Origin: Mesorhizobium_A sp041913465
GTDB taxonomy: Bacteria; Pseudomonadota; Alphaproteobacteria; Rhizobiales; Rhizobiaceae
Length of the DNA: 64,000 bases
Reading direction: 5' to 3'
Assembly: GCA_041913465.1 (NCBI GenBank)
Contig: JAYSFJ010000004.1
Span: 248,001-312,000, forward strand
Position numbers and translations under genes: made by a program. Positions within the stretch are counted from its first letter, which is position 1, and every line of letters begins with the position of its first letter. This document shows positions 24,784 to 31,438 of the stretch, piece after piece. The notes beneath the pieces were generated by a model that was given only the letters and a program-made list of their open reading frames with translations, was not told where the DNA came from and searched no databases.

Positions 24784-25692
24784 TCATGGTATTCTCCCGT
24801 CGCTGGCGCTCGCCACGAAAATTCCGTCGTCCTGCGGCTCCGCACGGGCGCGGCCGTCGCCTGTTTGCACCTCGGACGGCGGCGCGGCGACAGCCCGCGC
24901 GTCGCCCGGACGCATCACGAACAGCGGTGCCTCGCGCCAATCTGGCGGCGGTGGCGGTGCCGATGACGGCGCTTCGGTTGCAGCCGCACCGCCGAGGATC
25001 GGCGCGAGCGCGGCGACATAGGCCCGCGTTTCGGCCGGCAGCGTGCGGCCGGTCGCAAGGTATTCGTCATAGCGGCCGGGACCGGCATTGTAGGCCGCCA
25101 GCATCGCCGCGACATTGCCGAAGCGGTCGAACATTTCGCGCAGGTAGGCGGTGCCTGCGAGGATGTTGTCATGTGGGTCGTAGCGATCGCGGCCGAGGCC
25201 GTAGCGGACGCGCAGGCCCGCCCATGTGTCGGGCATTACCTGCATCAATCCCATCGCGCCGGCCGACGAAATCGCGCGCACGTCGCCCGCGCTCTCGGCG
25301 CGCAGCACGGCGCGAATCCAGTGTTCGGGGATGCCGAAACGCTGCGACGCCTCGGCGATGTGGGCCGCATAGGGATGGGCGGCAGCCGGGCGCTCGAAGG
25401 GCGCGGATTGCGCGACCGCGACGCCCGATCCGACGCAGACGGAAAGCGCGCCGGCCAGTATCAAGACGGCATAATGCCATGCAGTCCTGTCTCCGCTTCG
25501 ACACCAGCCTGCCAGCGTGCTCGCTGCGGTCAAGGGCAAGGCGCAAGCGCCGGCCGATGGCCGCCCCTGACCTTCGCTGCGCGCGCCGGCCGTCCGGTGG
25601 CCGAGCGGGACGGAGGGATGAGACGGCTTTTCCGCGAACAAAGGGATGACGATCTTGGACCGGATGGCGGGCCGAACGCGCGCGGCCGTCAT
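24784..25692 (-). CDS. Conjugation-associated lytic transglycosylase
   Basis: A 302-residue protein. It has an Arg/Pro-rich N-terminus, a hydrophobic signal/anchor about residues 75-95 (YAVLILAGALSVCVGSGVAV) and an SLT domain: PEHWIRAVLRAESAGDV with catalytic Glu, AISSAGAMGLMQVMPDTW and AAMLAAYNAGPGRYDEYLA. The tail is Pro-rich. It opens peptidoglycan for the mating channel. The ATG at 25692 overlaps the DUF736 stop by 4 bp; the frame upstream of it lies inside that gene. Confidence 0.9.
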   Translation of the reverse strand: MTAARVRPAIRSKIVIPLFAEKPSHPSVPLGHRTAGARSEGQGRPSAGACALPLTAASTLAGWCRSGDRTAWHYAVLILAGALSVCVGSGVAVAQSAPFERPAAAHPYAAHIAEASQRFGIPEHWIRAVLRAESAGDVRAISSAGAMGLMQVMPDTWAGLRVRYGLGRDRYDPHDNILAGTAYLREMFDRFGNVAAMLAAYNAGPGRYDEYLATGRTLPAETRAYVAALAPILGGAAATEAPSSAPPPPPDWREAPLFVMRPGDARAVAAPPSEVQTGDGRARAEPQDDGIFVASASDGRIP

Positions 25693-26024
25693 TCCTCGTC
25701 CTCGACTTTCCGGGGGTGCTTCCAACGCAGGGTCCAGACCGAAGGATCGTCGTTGGACTGGAACAGTTTGGCGCGGATCGGGATCGGGAAGATTGGCCCT
25801 TCCAACCGCATCGACACGAAGTCGCCAGCGTTCTCGCTGGAGTCTTTCCATGCGGGGCCGGTGTCCGGGCCGTCCTCGCTGTCGAGACGCACACGATAGT
25901 CGGGCGCGTTCTTCACGTCGCTCGGCTTTGCCGGGACGATGAAAAGCCGTTCGTGAAGGCCGAACGAATGAAGCTCCCCGGCATAGCCGGTTTCGGTGCG
26001 GGTGAAGGTGCCTATTTCTGCCAT
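25689..26024 (-). CDS. DUF736 protein
   Basis: A 111-residue protein: MAEIGTFTRTETGYAGELHS, APDYRVRL, then GDFVSMRLEGPIFPIPIRA and VWTLRWKHPRK. This is the full DUF736 pattern of small conserved proteins found with relaxase genes in ICEs and plasmids of alpha- and betaproteobacteria. The function is unknown; a role with single-stranded DNA or the relaxosome has been guessed. The stop overlaps the lytic transglycosylase start. Confidence 0.9.
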   Translation of the reverse strand: MAEIGTFTRTETGYAGELHSFGLHERLFIVPAKPSDVKNAPDYRVRLDSEDGPDTGPAWKDSSENAGDFVSMRLEGPIFPIPIRAKLFQSNDDPSVWTLRWKHPRKVEDEE

Positions 26025-26059
26025 GGGAAATCTCCTGCGGTTGGCTTTGAGGGGTGGTT

Positions 26060-26605
26060 TCAGTGCGTCCGCGCGCGCCACTCGTAGCGGCCGACGCCTT
26101 CCTCGTCGGTCCAGAGCGGAACCGCTCGGCCGATGACGGAAGCTGCGAGGGTGAGTCCGAAATATCGGCCGTCGAGGCTGTCGCGGACTTCCCAATTCAT
26201 GAGGAAAAGCTGGTCGTCGCCGATGACGCGGCAGCCCTGCCAGACGGGCAGATCGCGGCCGAGGCCGTCACGCTCCAGCGCCTCGCCCATGTCGATCCCG
26301 TCCACCGTGATCGTGCGGCCGGTGCGGCAAACCCGCTGTCCCGGCAGGCCCAAGACGCGCTTCAACAGCGGGACGCCGCGCGCGATATAGCCGCGCTCGG
26401 CCATGAAGGCGGCGAGCGGTTCGGGCGGCATGACGACGACCAGCTCGGGCACGTCGAGCGCGTCGGCCGGCTCGACGGTGTAGAAACCGATGGGTGCGCT
26501 GGCCGTCGCGTTCCAGATGAGTTTCACGGGCCAATCGACGGCGCTGGCGGCGGCGATGCCGATGGCGGCGAGCGCCGTCACCGTGAGATAGCGGCGGCGC
26601 ATCAT
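26060..26605 (-). CDS. traF: TraF-like S26 signal peptidase (pilin-processing protease)
   Basis: A 181-residue protein. It has an N-terminal membrane anchor (LTVTALAAIGIAAASAVDW), the catalytic Ser in SAPIGFYTVEP and the catalytic Lys in ARGVPLLKRVLGLPGQRVC, the serine-lysine dyad of the S26 family. GDDQLFLMNWEVRDSLDGRY is the last conserved block. By analogy with RP4 TraF it cuts and cyclises the TrbC pilin. The start at 26605 overlaps the DUF2840 stop. Confidence 0.92.
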   Translation of the reverse strand: MMRRRYLTVTALAAIGIAAASAVDWPVKLIWNATASAPIGFYTVEPADALDVPELVVVMPPEPLAAFMAERGYIARGVPLLKRVLGLPGQRVCRTGRTITVDGIDMGEALERDGLGRDLPVWQGCRVIGDDQLFLMNWEVRDSLDGRYFGLTLAASVIGRAVPLWTDEEGVGRYEWRARTH

Positions 26606-27120
26606 GGCCCGATCCTTCGGCGGTGAAGCCACGCGGCATGTCGCTCGGGCGTGTAGGCGTGCGGCTCCAGATTGGCGGTCAAACGGTTGTGGACGTGCCG
26701 CCAGTGGTCCGGCGAAGCGTCGGCCGGATCGAGGCCGAGCGCATCCACGGCGTCGATGGCGGCAAGCGCGCGCTGCACCTTCGGCCAGCCGTCGATGCGC
26801 AACAGGATTTCGCCGCCCGGCCGGACGAACGGCAATGTCTGGAACGGCTCGCCCCGGCCGATTGCCCGCACAATGTCCATGCGGGAAACGACCGTACCAT
26901 GCTCGCCATTCGCCCATCGCACGAAGGCGAAGACGCTGCCCGGCGCGAAGCCGACGACACTCCGGCGGCGGTCGATGATCTGTTCGTAGCTCTTGCGGCC
27001 GAAGCGTATCCAGTGCTCGATGCGGCGCTTCTCGAACGTGAGTTCAACCAATGTCGTGAAGGGCGCAGGCCCGTCCGGCAGCGGACGGCCGTGCGCGCTG
27101 CGATGGGCGCGGCGGGTCAT
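26602..27120 (-). CDS. DUF2840 protein
   Basis: A 172-residue protein with the DUF2840 blocks TLVELTFEKRRIEHWIRFG, QIIDRRRSVVGFAPGSVFAF, VRWANGEHGTVVSRMDIVRA and a C-terminal PERHAAWLHRR. It is a standard member of the repA-parA-DUF2840-traF block in this ICE family; function unknown. The start overlaps a 22-codon reading frame upstream by 4 bp. Confidence 0.88.
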   Translation of the reverse strand: MTRRAHRSAHGRPLPDGPAPFTTLVELTFEKRRIEHWIRFGRKSYEQIIDRRRSVVGFAPGSVFAFVRWANGEHGTVVSRMDIVRAIGRGEPFQTLPFVRPGGEILLRIDGWPKVQRALAAIDAVDALGLDPADASPDHWRHVHNRLTANLEPHAYTPERHAAWLHRRRIGP

Positions 27121-27185
27121 TGTGCGTCTCCGGCGATGTGCTGGTGGGGATTGCGCGCGTGCGCTGCGTCAACGGCGGGCGTCAT
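27117..27185 (-). pseudogene. Residual 22-codon frame where parA is expected
   Basis: Between repA and the DUF2840 gene, related elements carry a ParA-type ATPase gene. Here only a 69-bp frame (MTPAVDAAHARNPHQHIAGD, then AQ and stop) remains. Its ATG overlaps the repA stop and its TGA overlaps the DUF2840 ATG. No Walker A motif is present anywhere in the gap. It may be the C-terminal stub of a deleted parA; the sequence is too short to prove it. Confidence 0.35.
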
Positions 27186-28258
27186 GGCTCGCCGCTCCCG
27201 GCAGAACCGGCACCACGCTTCGCCTGCGCGCGCGTCAAAGAAAAAGAGTTAGATTCTCTGTTAGATAAGTTAGCGGTCAGATTCCGCGTTTCAGACCAAA
27301 GCGTTAGCTGCGATTCGTGCGCCTGATCTGCCGATAGTCGTGCGCCTGATGTGCCGATACATCGTGCGCCTGATCTGCCGATGGCATTCACACCCTTATC
27401 AACAGTGCCTGTTGATGAGTTTTCGGGGCGGATGCGCAGCAACTCGCGGCCGTCTTCGCGCTCGATCTGGAGCAGGTAGCCGGGGAGTTGCTGGCGGGCC
27501 GCGATCCGGCGCAGGTCGAGCGCGAAATCGGACGGCCGCGCGAGGCTGCCGGATTTCTGATGAAGGTGCGCGACCTCGAAAATCCAGCCGTGGCGCTGGT
27601 GCCCGGCGTGCTTTCGGGCGACGCGGTAAAGCCATCGCTCGATACCGCCAGTCAGTCGGAAATAGGCCGGGTCGGTGGTCAGGACCAGCGAACGGTCGAT
27701 GACGCTGTTGTAGAACCATTCGGGCAGGACGAACTCCATGCCCTCGACGCGGCCGGCGCGCGTCGTCATTTCCTCCCATTCGTTGATCCATGAGAATTGC
27801 CGGCGACGCCAATGCGGGCCGTTGCGAATGGTGGTGGCGATAACGGTGGATTGCAGCCGCGCCAGCGCGGCTTTTAGAAGCCGGTATTGGTGATTGCCGG
27901 TCGGGCGTCCGATGGCCCGCAACAGATGGTAGGGCGTGAACCGGACGAAGCGCGACGTGGCGAGTCCGTTGTTCTCGGCCGCGACGATCTGCGAAGCCGC
28001 CCATATCAGCACATCGGCGTCCCATATGGTCGCCATGCCGTGCTCGGACATCCCGAACACCTGCACCTCTATGTCGGCGGCCTTGTAGAGAATCGGCTTG
28101 GTGCGCGGGGTCTTCGCCAGCGAGAAGAACGGCCGTTCCATCAAGTCGCGCTGGTCGCGCGGCGGCGCATCGCCCGTTGCGACCACGAAGGGGTCTAGGC
28201 GGCTGCGCTCGCTATCATCGACCGGCGGCGCGGGGGCGTGATCGTCCTCTCGCAGCAT
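27182..28258 (-). CDS. repA: RepA-like replication initiator
   Basis: A 358-residue replication initiator of the RepA family found in Tn4371-like ICEs: RPFFSLAKTPRTKPILYKA, IWDADVLIWAASQIVAAEN, FTPYHLLRAIGRPTGNHQYR, FEVAHLHQKSGSLARPSDFA. Winged-helix domains bind the element origin so that the excised circle can replicate. The last about 60 residues (from RCIGTSGARLSAD) look unconserved. The start directly follows the stop of the HTH gene (TAGATG). Confidence 0.85.
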   Translation of the reverse strand: MLREDDHAPAPPVDDSERSRLDPFVVATGDAPPRDQRDLMERPFFSLAKTPRTKPILYKAADIEVQVFGMSEHGMATIWDADVLIWAASQIVAAENNGLATSRFVRFTPYHLLRAIGRPTGNHQYRLLKAALARLQSTVIATTIRNGPHWRRRQFSWINEWEEMTTRAGRVEGMEFVLPEWFYNSVIDRSLVLTTDPAYFRLTGGIERWLYRVARKHAGHQRHGWIFEVAHLHQKSGSLARPSDFALDLRRIAARQQLPGYLLQIEREDGRELLRIRPENSSTGTVDKGVNAIGRSGARCIGTSGARLSADQAHESQLTLWSETRNLTANLSNRESNSFSLTRAQAKRGAGSAGSGEP

Positions 28259-28528
28259 CTAGCACTCGTCCCGTTCTTCGGGCGTGAGCGGACGCGCGGG
28301 AAATACGGTGCCGGCGGTCTTGTCGCGGGTGGATTTGCGCTCGCCCGCCGCGCTCCAGTCTTCCAGATCGCGGACGGTGTAGAGGACGCGCCCACCGACC
28401 TTGCGATAGGTCGGCCCGGTGCCATAGGTGCGATGCTTCTCAAGGGTGCGGATGGATATGCCGAGGAAACGCGCGGCTTCCTTGGTGCGCAGCAGGCGCG
28501 GCGGCAGGCCCGCAAGCGGGTTGGGCAT
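28259..28528 (-). CDS. AlpA/MerR-like helix-turn-helix protein
   Basis: An 89-residue protein with an excisionase-type HTH (RLLRTKEAARFLGISIRTLE, KHRTYGTGPTYRKVGGRV, LYTVRDLEDW) and a polar tail ending LTPEERDEC. A strong GGAGGTGA ribosome site precedes the ATG at 28528. In this ICE family it precedes repA and probably regulates replication or excision. The dispersed hairpin element starts 49 bp upstream. Confidence 0.88.
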   Translation of the reverse strand: MPNPLAGLPPRLLRTKEAARFLGISIRTLEKHRTYGTGPTYRKVGGRVLYTVRDLEDWSAAGERKSTRDKTAGTVFPARPLTPEERDEC

Positions 28529-28576
28529 GGATCACCTCCAGTCGGGATTGGGCTGCCGGGGGCGGCAGCGGACTGT

Positions 28577-28651
28577 GGCGAACCATGGCGAGGGATCGGC
28601 GGCGCGTAGCGTGCCGCATTTGCGTAGGTGCGCAGGCGGCACCCCCCCTGC
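28577..28651. repeat. Hairpin-bearing dispersed element, copy B
   Basis: Second copy of the element at 2105-2177, same orientation. The outer arms GTGCCGC and GCGGCAC are identical. The inner part differs but still self-pairs (TGCG with CGCA). It lies upstream of the HTH-repA operon. The two copies enclose the whole conjugation and resistance block. Confidence 0.65.
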
Positions 28652-28974
28652 GAGGGGTCGCGTGGCTAATAGATGAGGGATTTCAGTGGCTCGTTGGCTG
28701 CCGCGCCGAATAGGCAAAGACATTCGCGCGCAGCTCGGCTAAGATTGTGGGCAGAGCAGACGCGCTGCTCTGGGGCGTAGTAACCCCTGACTAGCGGTTG
28801 GTGTCGGCCGTGACGGCACCACGATCCTCGAACCTATGGTCGGGGAGCCTATGGCGTATGTCCAAGGCTACCCGCCCAAAGGTCATAGGGCCGTCTAGTC
28901 ACGGTTACTAACTCCCCGATCACCAGGTAGAGGGGCCATTTGCGGGGGCGCACCGCAAGCAAGGCCCTTTCCAG
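28652..28974. other. Structured leader region upstream of 28975
   Basis: About 320 bp without a convincing gene. It contains several complementary pairs: GAGCA/TGCTC around 28755-28771, and a longer-range pair CGGGGAG (about 28842-28848) with CTCCCCG (about 28913-28919). Two close copies of CCTATGG and a G-rich run before the next start are also present. It reads like a structured 5' leader or replication/copy-control region, possibly with an antisense RNA. No promoter was assigned. Confidence 0.35.
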
Positions 28975-29277
28975 ATGAAGGGGATGGCGATGCGGGTTCC
29001 CGTCGAACTCGATCCCGATGTGGACGATGAAGCGCCGACCGGCGACACCATAACCGTCTATGACGAACGGCATTTCGTGACCTATCTGCGCTTACTGGAT
29101 GCGAAGACCGAGGGCGCTGACTGGAAGGAAGTTGCGCGGATCGTGCTGCACCGCGATCCGGCTGCCGAGGAACTGCGGACCTATCGTTGCTGGCAAAGCC
29201 ATCTCGAACGCGCGCAATGGCTTTCGCGCAAGGGCTATCGGAAGATTCTAGAGCAGGCCGTCGCCAACAAGGCGTGA
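28975..29277 (+). CDS. Small conserved ICE protein (DUF2285-type neighbour)
   Basis: A 100-residue acidic protein: RVPVELDPDVDDEAPTGDTI, then ERHFVTYLRLLDAKTEGADW, KEVARIVLHRDPAAE and a basic tail (CWQSHLERAQWLSRKGYRKI). It looks like the small DNA-binding-domain proteins that accompany DUF2285 genes in these ICEs. The start could also be 28990, which has AAGGGG 6 bases in front. It is the only plus-strand gene here and is read from the structured leader. Function unknown. Confidence 0.75.
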   Translation: MKGMAMRVPVELDPDVDDEAPTGDTITVYDERHFVTYLRLLDAKTEGADWKEVARIVLHRDPAAEELRTYRCWQSHLERAQWLSRKGYRKILEQAVANKA

Positions 29278-29296
29278 GGTCAAAGGCCGAGAACGA

Positions 29297-30080
29297 TCAA
29301 CGCTTGTCGGGCTTGATCGGATAATGGAGCAGCAGGCGATAGCCGCCGCGCATCATTTTGATGCCGTGCGCAACCAGTCGGCGGGCCTTGTTCTTGCGCG
29401 GGTCGCTCTCGAAATCCTCCTTGGTGCCGCGAAAGCCGAGCAGGACTTCAGCGATGGTGCGATAGCTTTCGCCGCGCAACCGCGCGTCAAGCGCGCGCAG
29501 GGTCAAGATATGCCATTGCCGGAGTTGGGCAGGCACGGCTCGGAAATCAGGACCGGGCGCGCGACCGTTGAGGGACCGCCAAAATCGGCGGGCCGCGTGA
29601 GCACGCAGTTCCAGAAACGAATCCATCGGCAACGTGACGGCGTAGAATGCGGCGGCATCGGGCACGGCCTCGGGCAGCCAGAATTGATGCGCGACGCCAT
29701 CCACCTGCCAGATGCTGTGCCAACCATCGGCGGCGCGGCGCAGGTCAAGGCCATCGAGATGCGCCAGCGTCAATATTGGTTCGGTATCGCCGTTCTTGTG
29801 ATCGACCGGCGACAACATCACCGCTTGCGGGTGAAGGTTCGGATTCCAGATCGGCGATTGCGGGCCATGCTGCGCGTCGGGATCGCAAGGGAAATCGCAA
29901 GCCCCAGCGATGTGCAAACATTTCGAGGTCACCGCCGGTCGGTTCCCCGGTCCTTGCGATGGTCTCGAAGTCCTGACGATAATCGTCATTCCGGCGCAGG
30001 TATTCCCAAGCGAAACCGGCGGCCGGAATTTGCTTCGCGTGTCTGTATGCCGCCGGCAAACGCCAGTCGATGCTTAGCAT
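29297..30080 (-). pseudogene. DUF6499/DUF2285 gene broken by a frameshift
   Basis: The first frame, from the ATG at 30080, encodes MLSIDWRLPAAYRHAKQIPA and FAWEYLRRNDDYRQDFETIA, the DUF6499 (ICE transcriptional-regulator) N-terminus. It reads normally to HRWGLRFP near 29893 and then runs to a spurious stop at 29745. The rest continues in the +1 frame: PCDPDAQ, LTLRALDARLRGESYRTIAE, LVAHGIKMMRGGYRLLLHYP, the DUF2285 C-terminus. The switch falls in TTTCCCTTGCG, where one extra T would explain it. It is most likely a disrupted gene. Confidence 0.8.
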
Positions 30081-30248
30081 GGCGTCACCTCTCAAAGCCG
30101 GAGCGCGCGAGGTTGCGCCCGGATCGGAGAGATTCAAGTATTGTTTGAAGTATTAGAAGGCTTTCAAATCAGATACGTTGAGCGGTTAACCCGATCATTC
30201 TTGGTTATTTTCTTCTTAACACTGTCGTTGAAGTCTGGCTAGCCGCTC

Positions 30249-30264
30249 GCCCGCGTATGCGGGC
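30249..30264 (-). terminator. Hairpin 3' of ardA
   Basis: GCCCGC and GCGGGC form a perfect 6-bp stem with a GTAT loop, 15 bp downstream of the ardA stop. It is a probable terminator, although the tract after it is not T-rich. The rest of the roughly 200-bp gap 30081-30278 is AT-richer and shows nothing else. Confidence 0.5.
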
Positions 30265-30278
30265 AAGCAGACCTTGCT

Positions 30279-30806
30279 TCATCTGCTGGAAAACACATGC
30301 ACCTCGTCATGTCCGATTTCGATGGTGAAAACGTCACCGCTCATTTCGGCGTCACGCGCCATCGCCTTCCAATCGACATAATACCGCAGCGCCTCGGGGA
30401 TCGTGATGCTGTCGCCGGTCAATTCCTCCATATAATCGGCAAGGCTGGTGAACTGACCGTGATAGCAATCCTGCAAGGCGGTTTCGGCTTGGTCGATGTC
30501 GTCGCCGAACTGCTCCAGCAGGCCCGCGCCTAGTGCGCCATGCTCTGCGATGAAAGCGCCCATGCGCGCCACTGTGTCGATGCCGGCATATTCGGAGATG
30601 CGGACGCCCTCGAAGCCCTTATAGTCGTGAATGGCGTATTCCTCCGCGTCCTCGACAGGGGAACGGGAAAGCATCACGGCAATCTCGTCCCTGATCTGGT
30701 CGGCGTCCTGATCCGCGTCGATCCAAGCCCCATGCAGATAGCCATTGTTGTAAGCTGCAAGGCACGCAACATAGATACGAGGATTGCTGTCGGCTGCACT
30801 GGTCAT
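30279..30806 (-). CDS. ardA: ArdA antirestriction protein
   Basis: A 175-residue, strongly acidic protein with the ArdA pattern: RIYVACLAAYNNGYLHGAWI, then DQIRDEIAVMLSRSPVEDAE, EYAIHDYKGFEGVRISEYAG, the antirestriction motif region and LEQFGDDIDQAETAL. ArdA mimics DNA and blocks Type I restriction enzymes of a new host. It starts at 30806; the frame further upstream is a different, basic sequence. It lies beside the element's own restriction island. Confidence 0.93.
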   Translation of the reverse strand: MTSAADSNPRIYVACLAAYNNGYLHGAWIDADQDADQIRDEIAVMLSRSPVEDAEEYAIHDYKGFEGVRISEYAGIDTVARMGAFIAEHGALGAGLLEQFGDDIDQAETALQDCYHGQFTSLADYMEELTGDSITIPEALRYYVDWKAMARDAEMSGDVFTIEIGHDEVHVFSSR

Positions 30807-30890
30807 GTCTCTGTTCCTTTGGGTTTTGAGGTTCAGAGCAGCGAAGCGCCGCTCCTGAACCCTTGCCCGTCGGCGAGACCGGGGTAGTAA

Positions 30891-30984
30891 GGTGCCAGAC
30901 AACTCTTTGGCACCGTGGAATAAATGGAGGGGACCCGTTTGTGGGGAGCGGGCCGTTTATGCCGCGAAAGGTCAGAGAGTTGTC
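30891..30984. promoter_or_regulatory. Alternative-hairpin leader upstream of ardA
   Basis: GGTGCC (30891-30896) pairs with GGCACC (30909-30914). GACAACTCT (30898-30906), which lies in that loop, is perfectly complementary to AGAGTTGTC (30976-30984), so the two folds exclude each other. This is the pattern of an attenuator or of a single-stranded-DNA promoter, which drive ardA-type genes in the leading region of some plasmids. The remaining 31000-31155 holds no gene. Confidence 0.45.
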
Positions 30985-31155
30985 TTGCGCCGCGCGAGGG
31001 CAGCGCCCTTAGAAATAGCTATCAGATGGGACGCGGCGAAAGCTGCGCCGGCCCGCAGGCGAACGCGCTCAGAGATTGCGTGGTAGAGAGCCGGACGGCC
31101 GCTAGACGAATTCACGGTGTTTGCTAGTGGTAGCATATCCTCAGGGCTGGTTTTT

Positions 31156-31174
31156 GTGTATCCGCCGGATACAC
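31156..31174. promoter_or_regulatory. Perfect palindromic operator before the RHH gene
   Basis: GTGTATCCGCCGGATACAC has 8-bp perfect arms with a 3-bp centre. It ends 8 bp before the start codon at 31183, over the likely ribosome site/promoter. This is the usual placement for autorepression by a ribbon-helix-helix dimer of dimers. Confidence 0.7.
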
Positions 31175-31182
31175 TGCGAATT

Positions 31183-31371
31183 ATGAAAAAAGACGCTGGT
31201 ATGCGAATCAGGATCGAGCGCGAGCTGCGGGATGAATTCCTTGCAGCCTGCCAAGTTCTGGATCGGCCTGCCGCGCAGGTCATACGGGAGTTCATGCGCG
31301 ATTTTGTCCGCAAGCACGGTGCGTCGTCGGACGCGCATCCCGCAACGAAACCGAACGTGACGACGCGCTAA
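31183..31371 (+). CDS. Small ribbon-helix-helix DNA-binding protein
   Basis: A 62-residue protein. MKKDAGMRIRIERELRDEFL, then AACQVLDRPAAQVIREFMRD gives a beta-strand, helix, turn, helix order typical of RHH/CopG and RelB-like antitoxins. The ATG at 31183 follows the palindrome directly; a longer frame upstream runs through the operator and was rejected. It lies 67 bp before the restriction-modification gene in the same direction. It probably autoregulates and sets expression of the defence operon, like a C-protein. No toxin partner is next to it. Confidence 0.75.
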   Translation: MKKDAGMRIRIERELRDEFLAACQVLDRPAAQVIREFMRDFVRKHGASSDAHPATKPNVTTR

Positions 31372-31438
31372 TGGAACAGGTGCGAAAGCCGGGTCCGGCG
31401 CAACAGGTGAATGCCCGAACAGGGGCTTGGGGGAAGAC

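Noticed and set aside
28730..28970. Possible tRNA or tmRNA in the structured leader
   Set aside because: The stems do not form a cloverleaf and no TTCAAAT-type loop is present.
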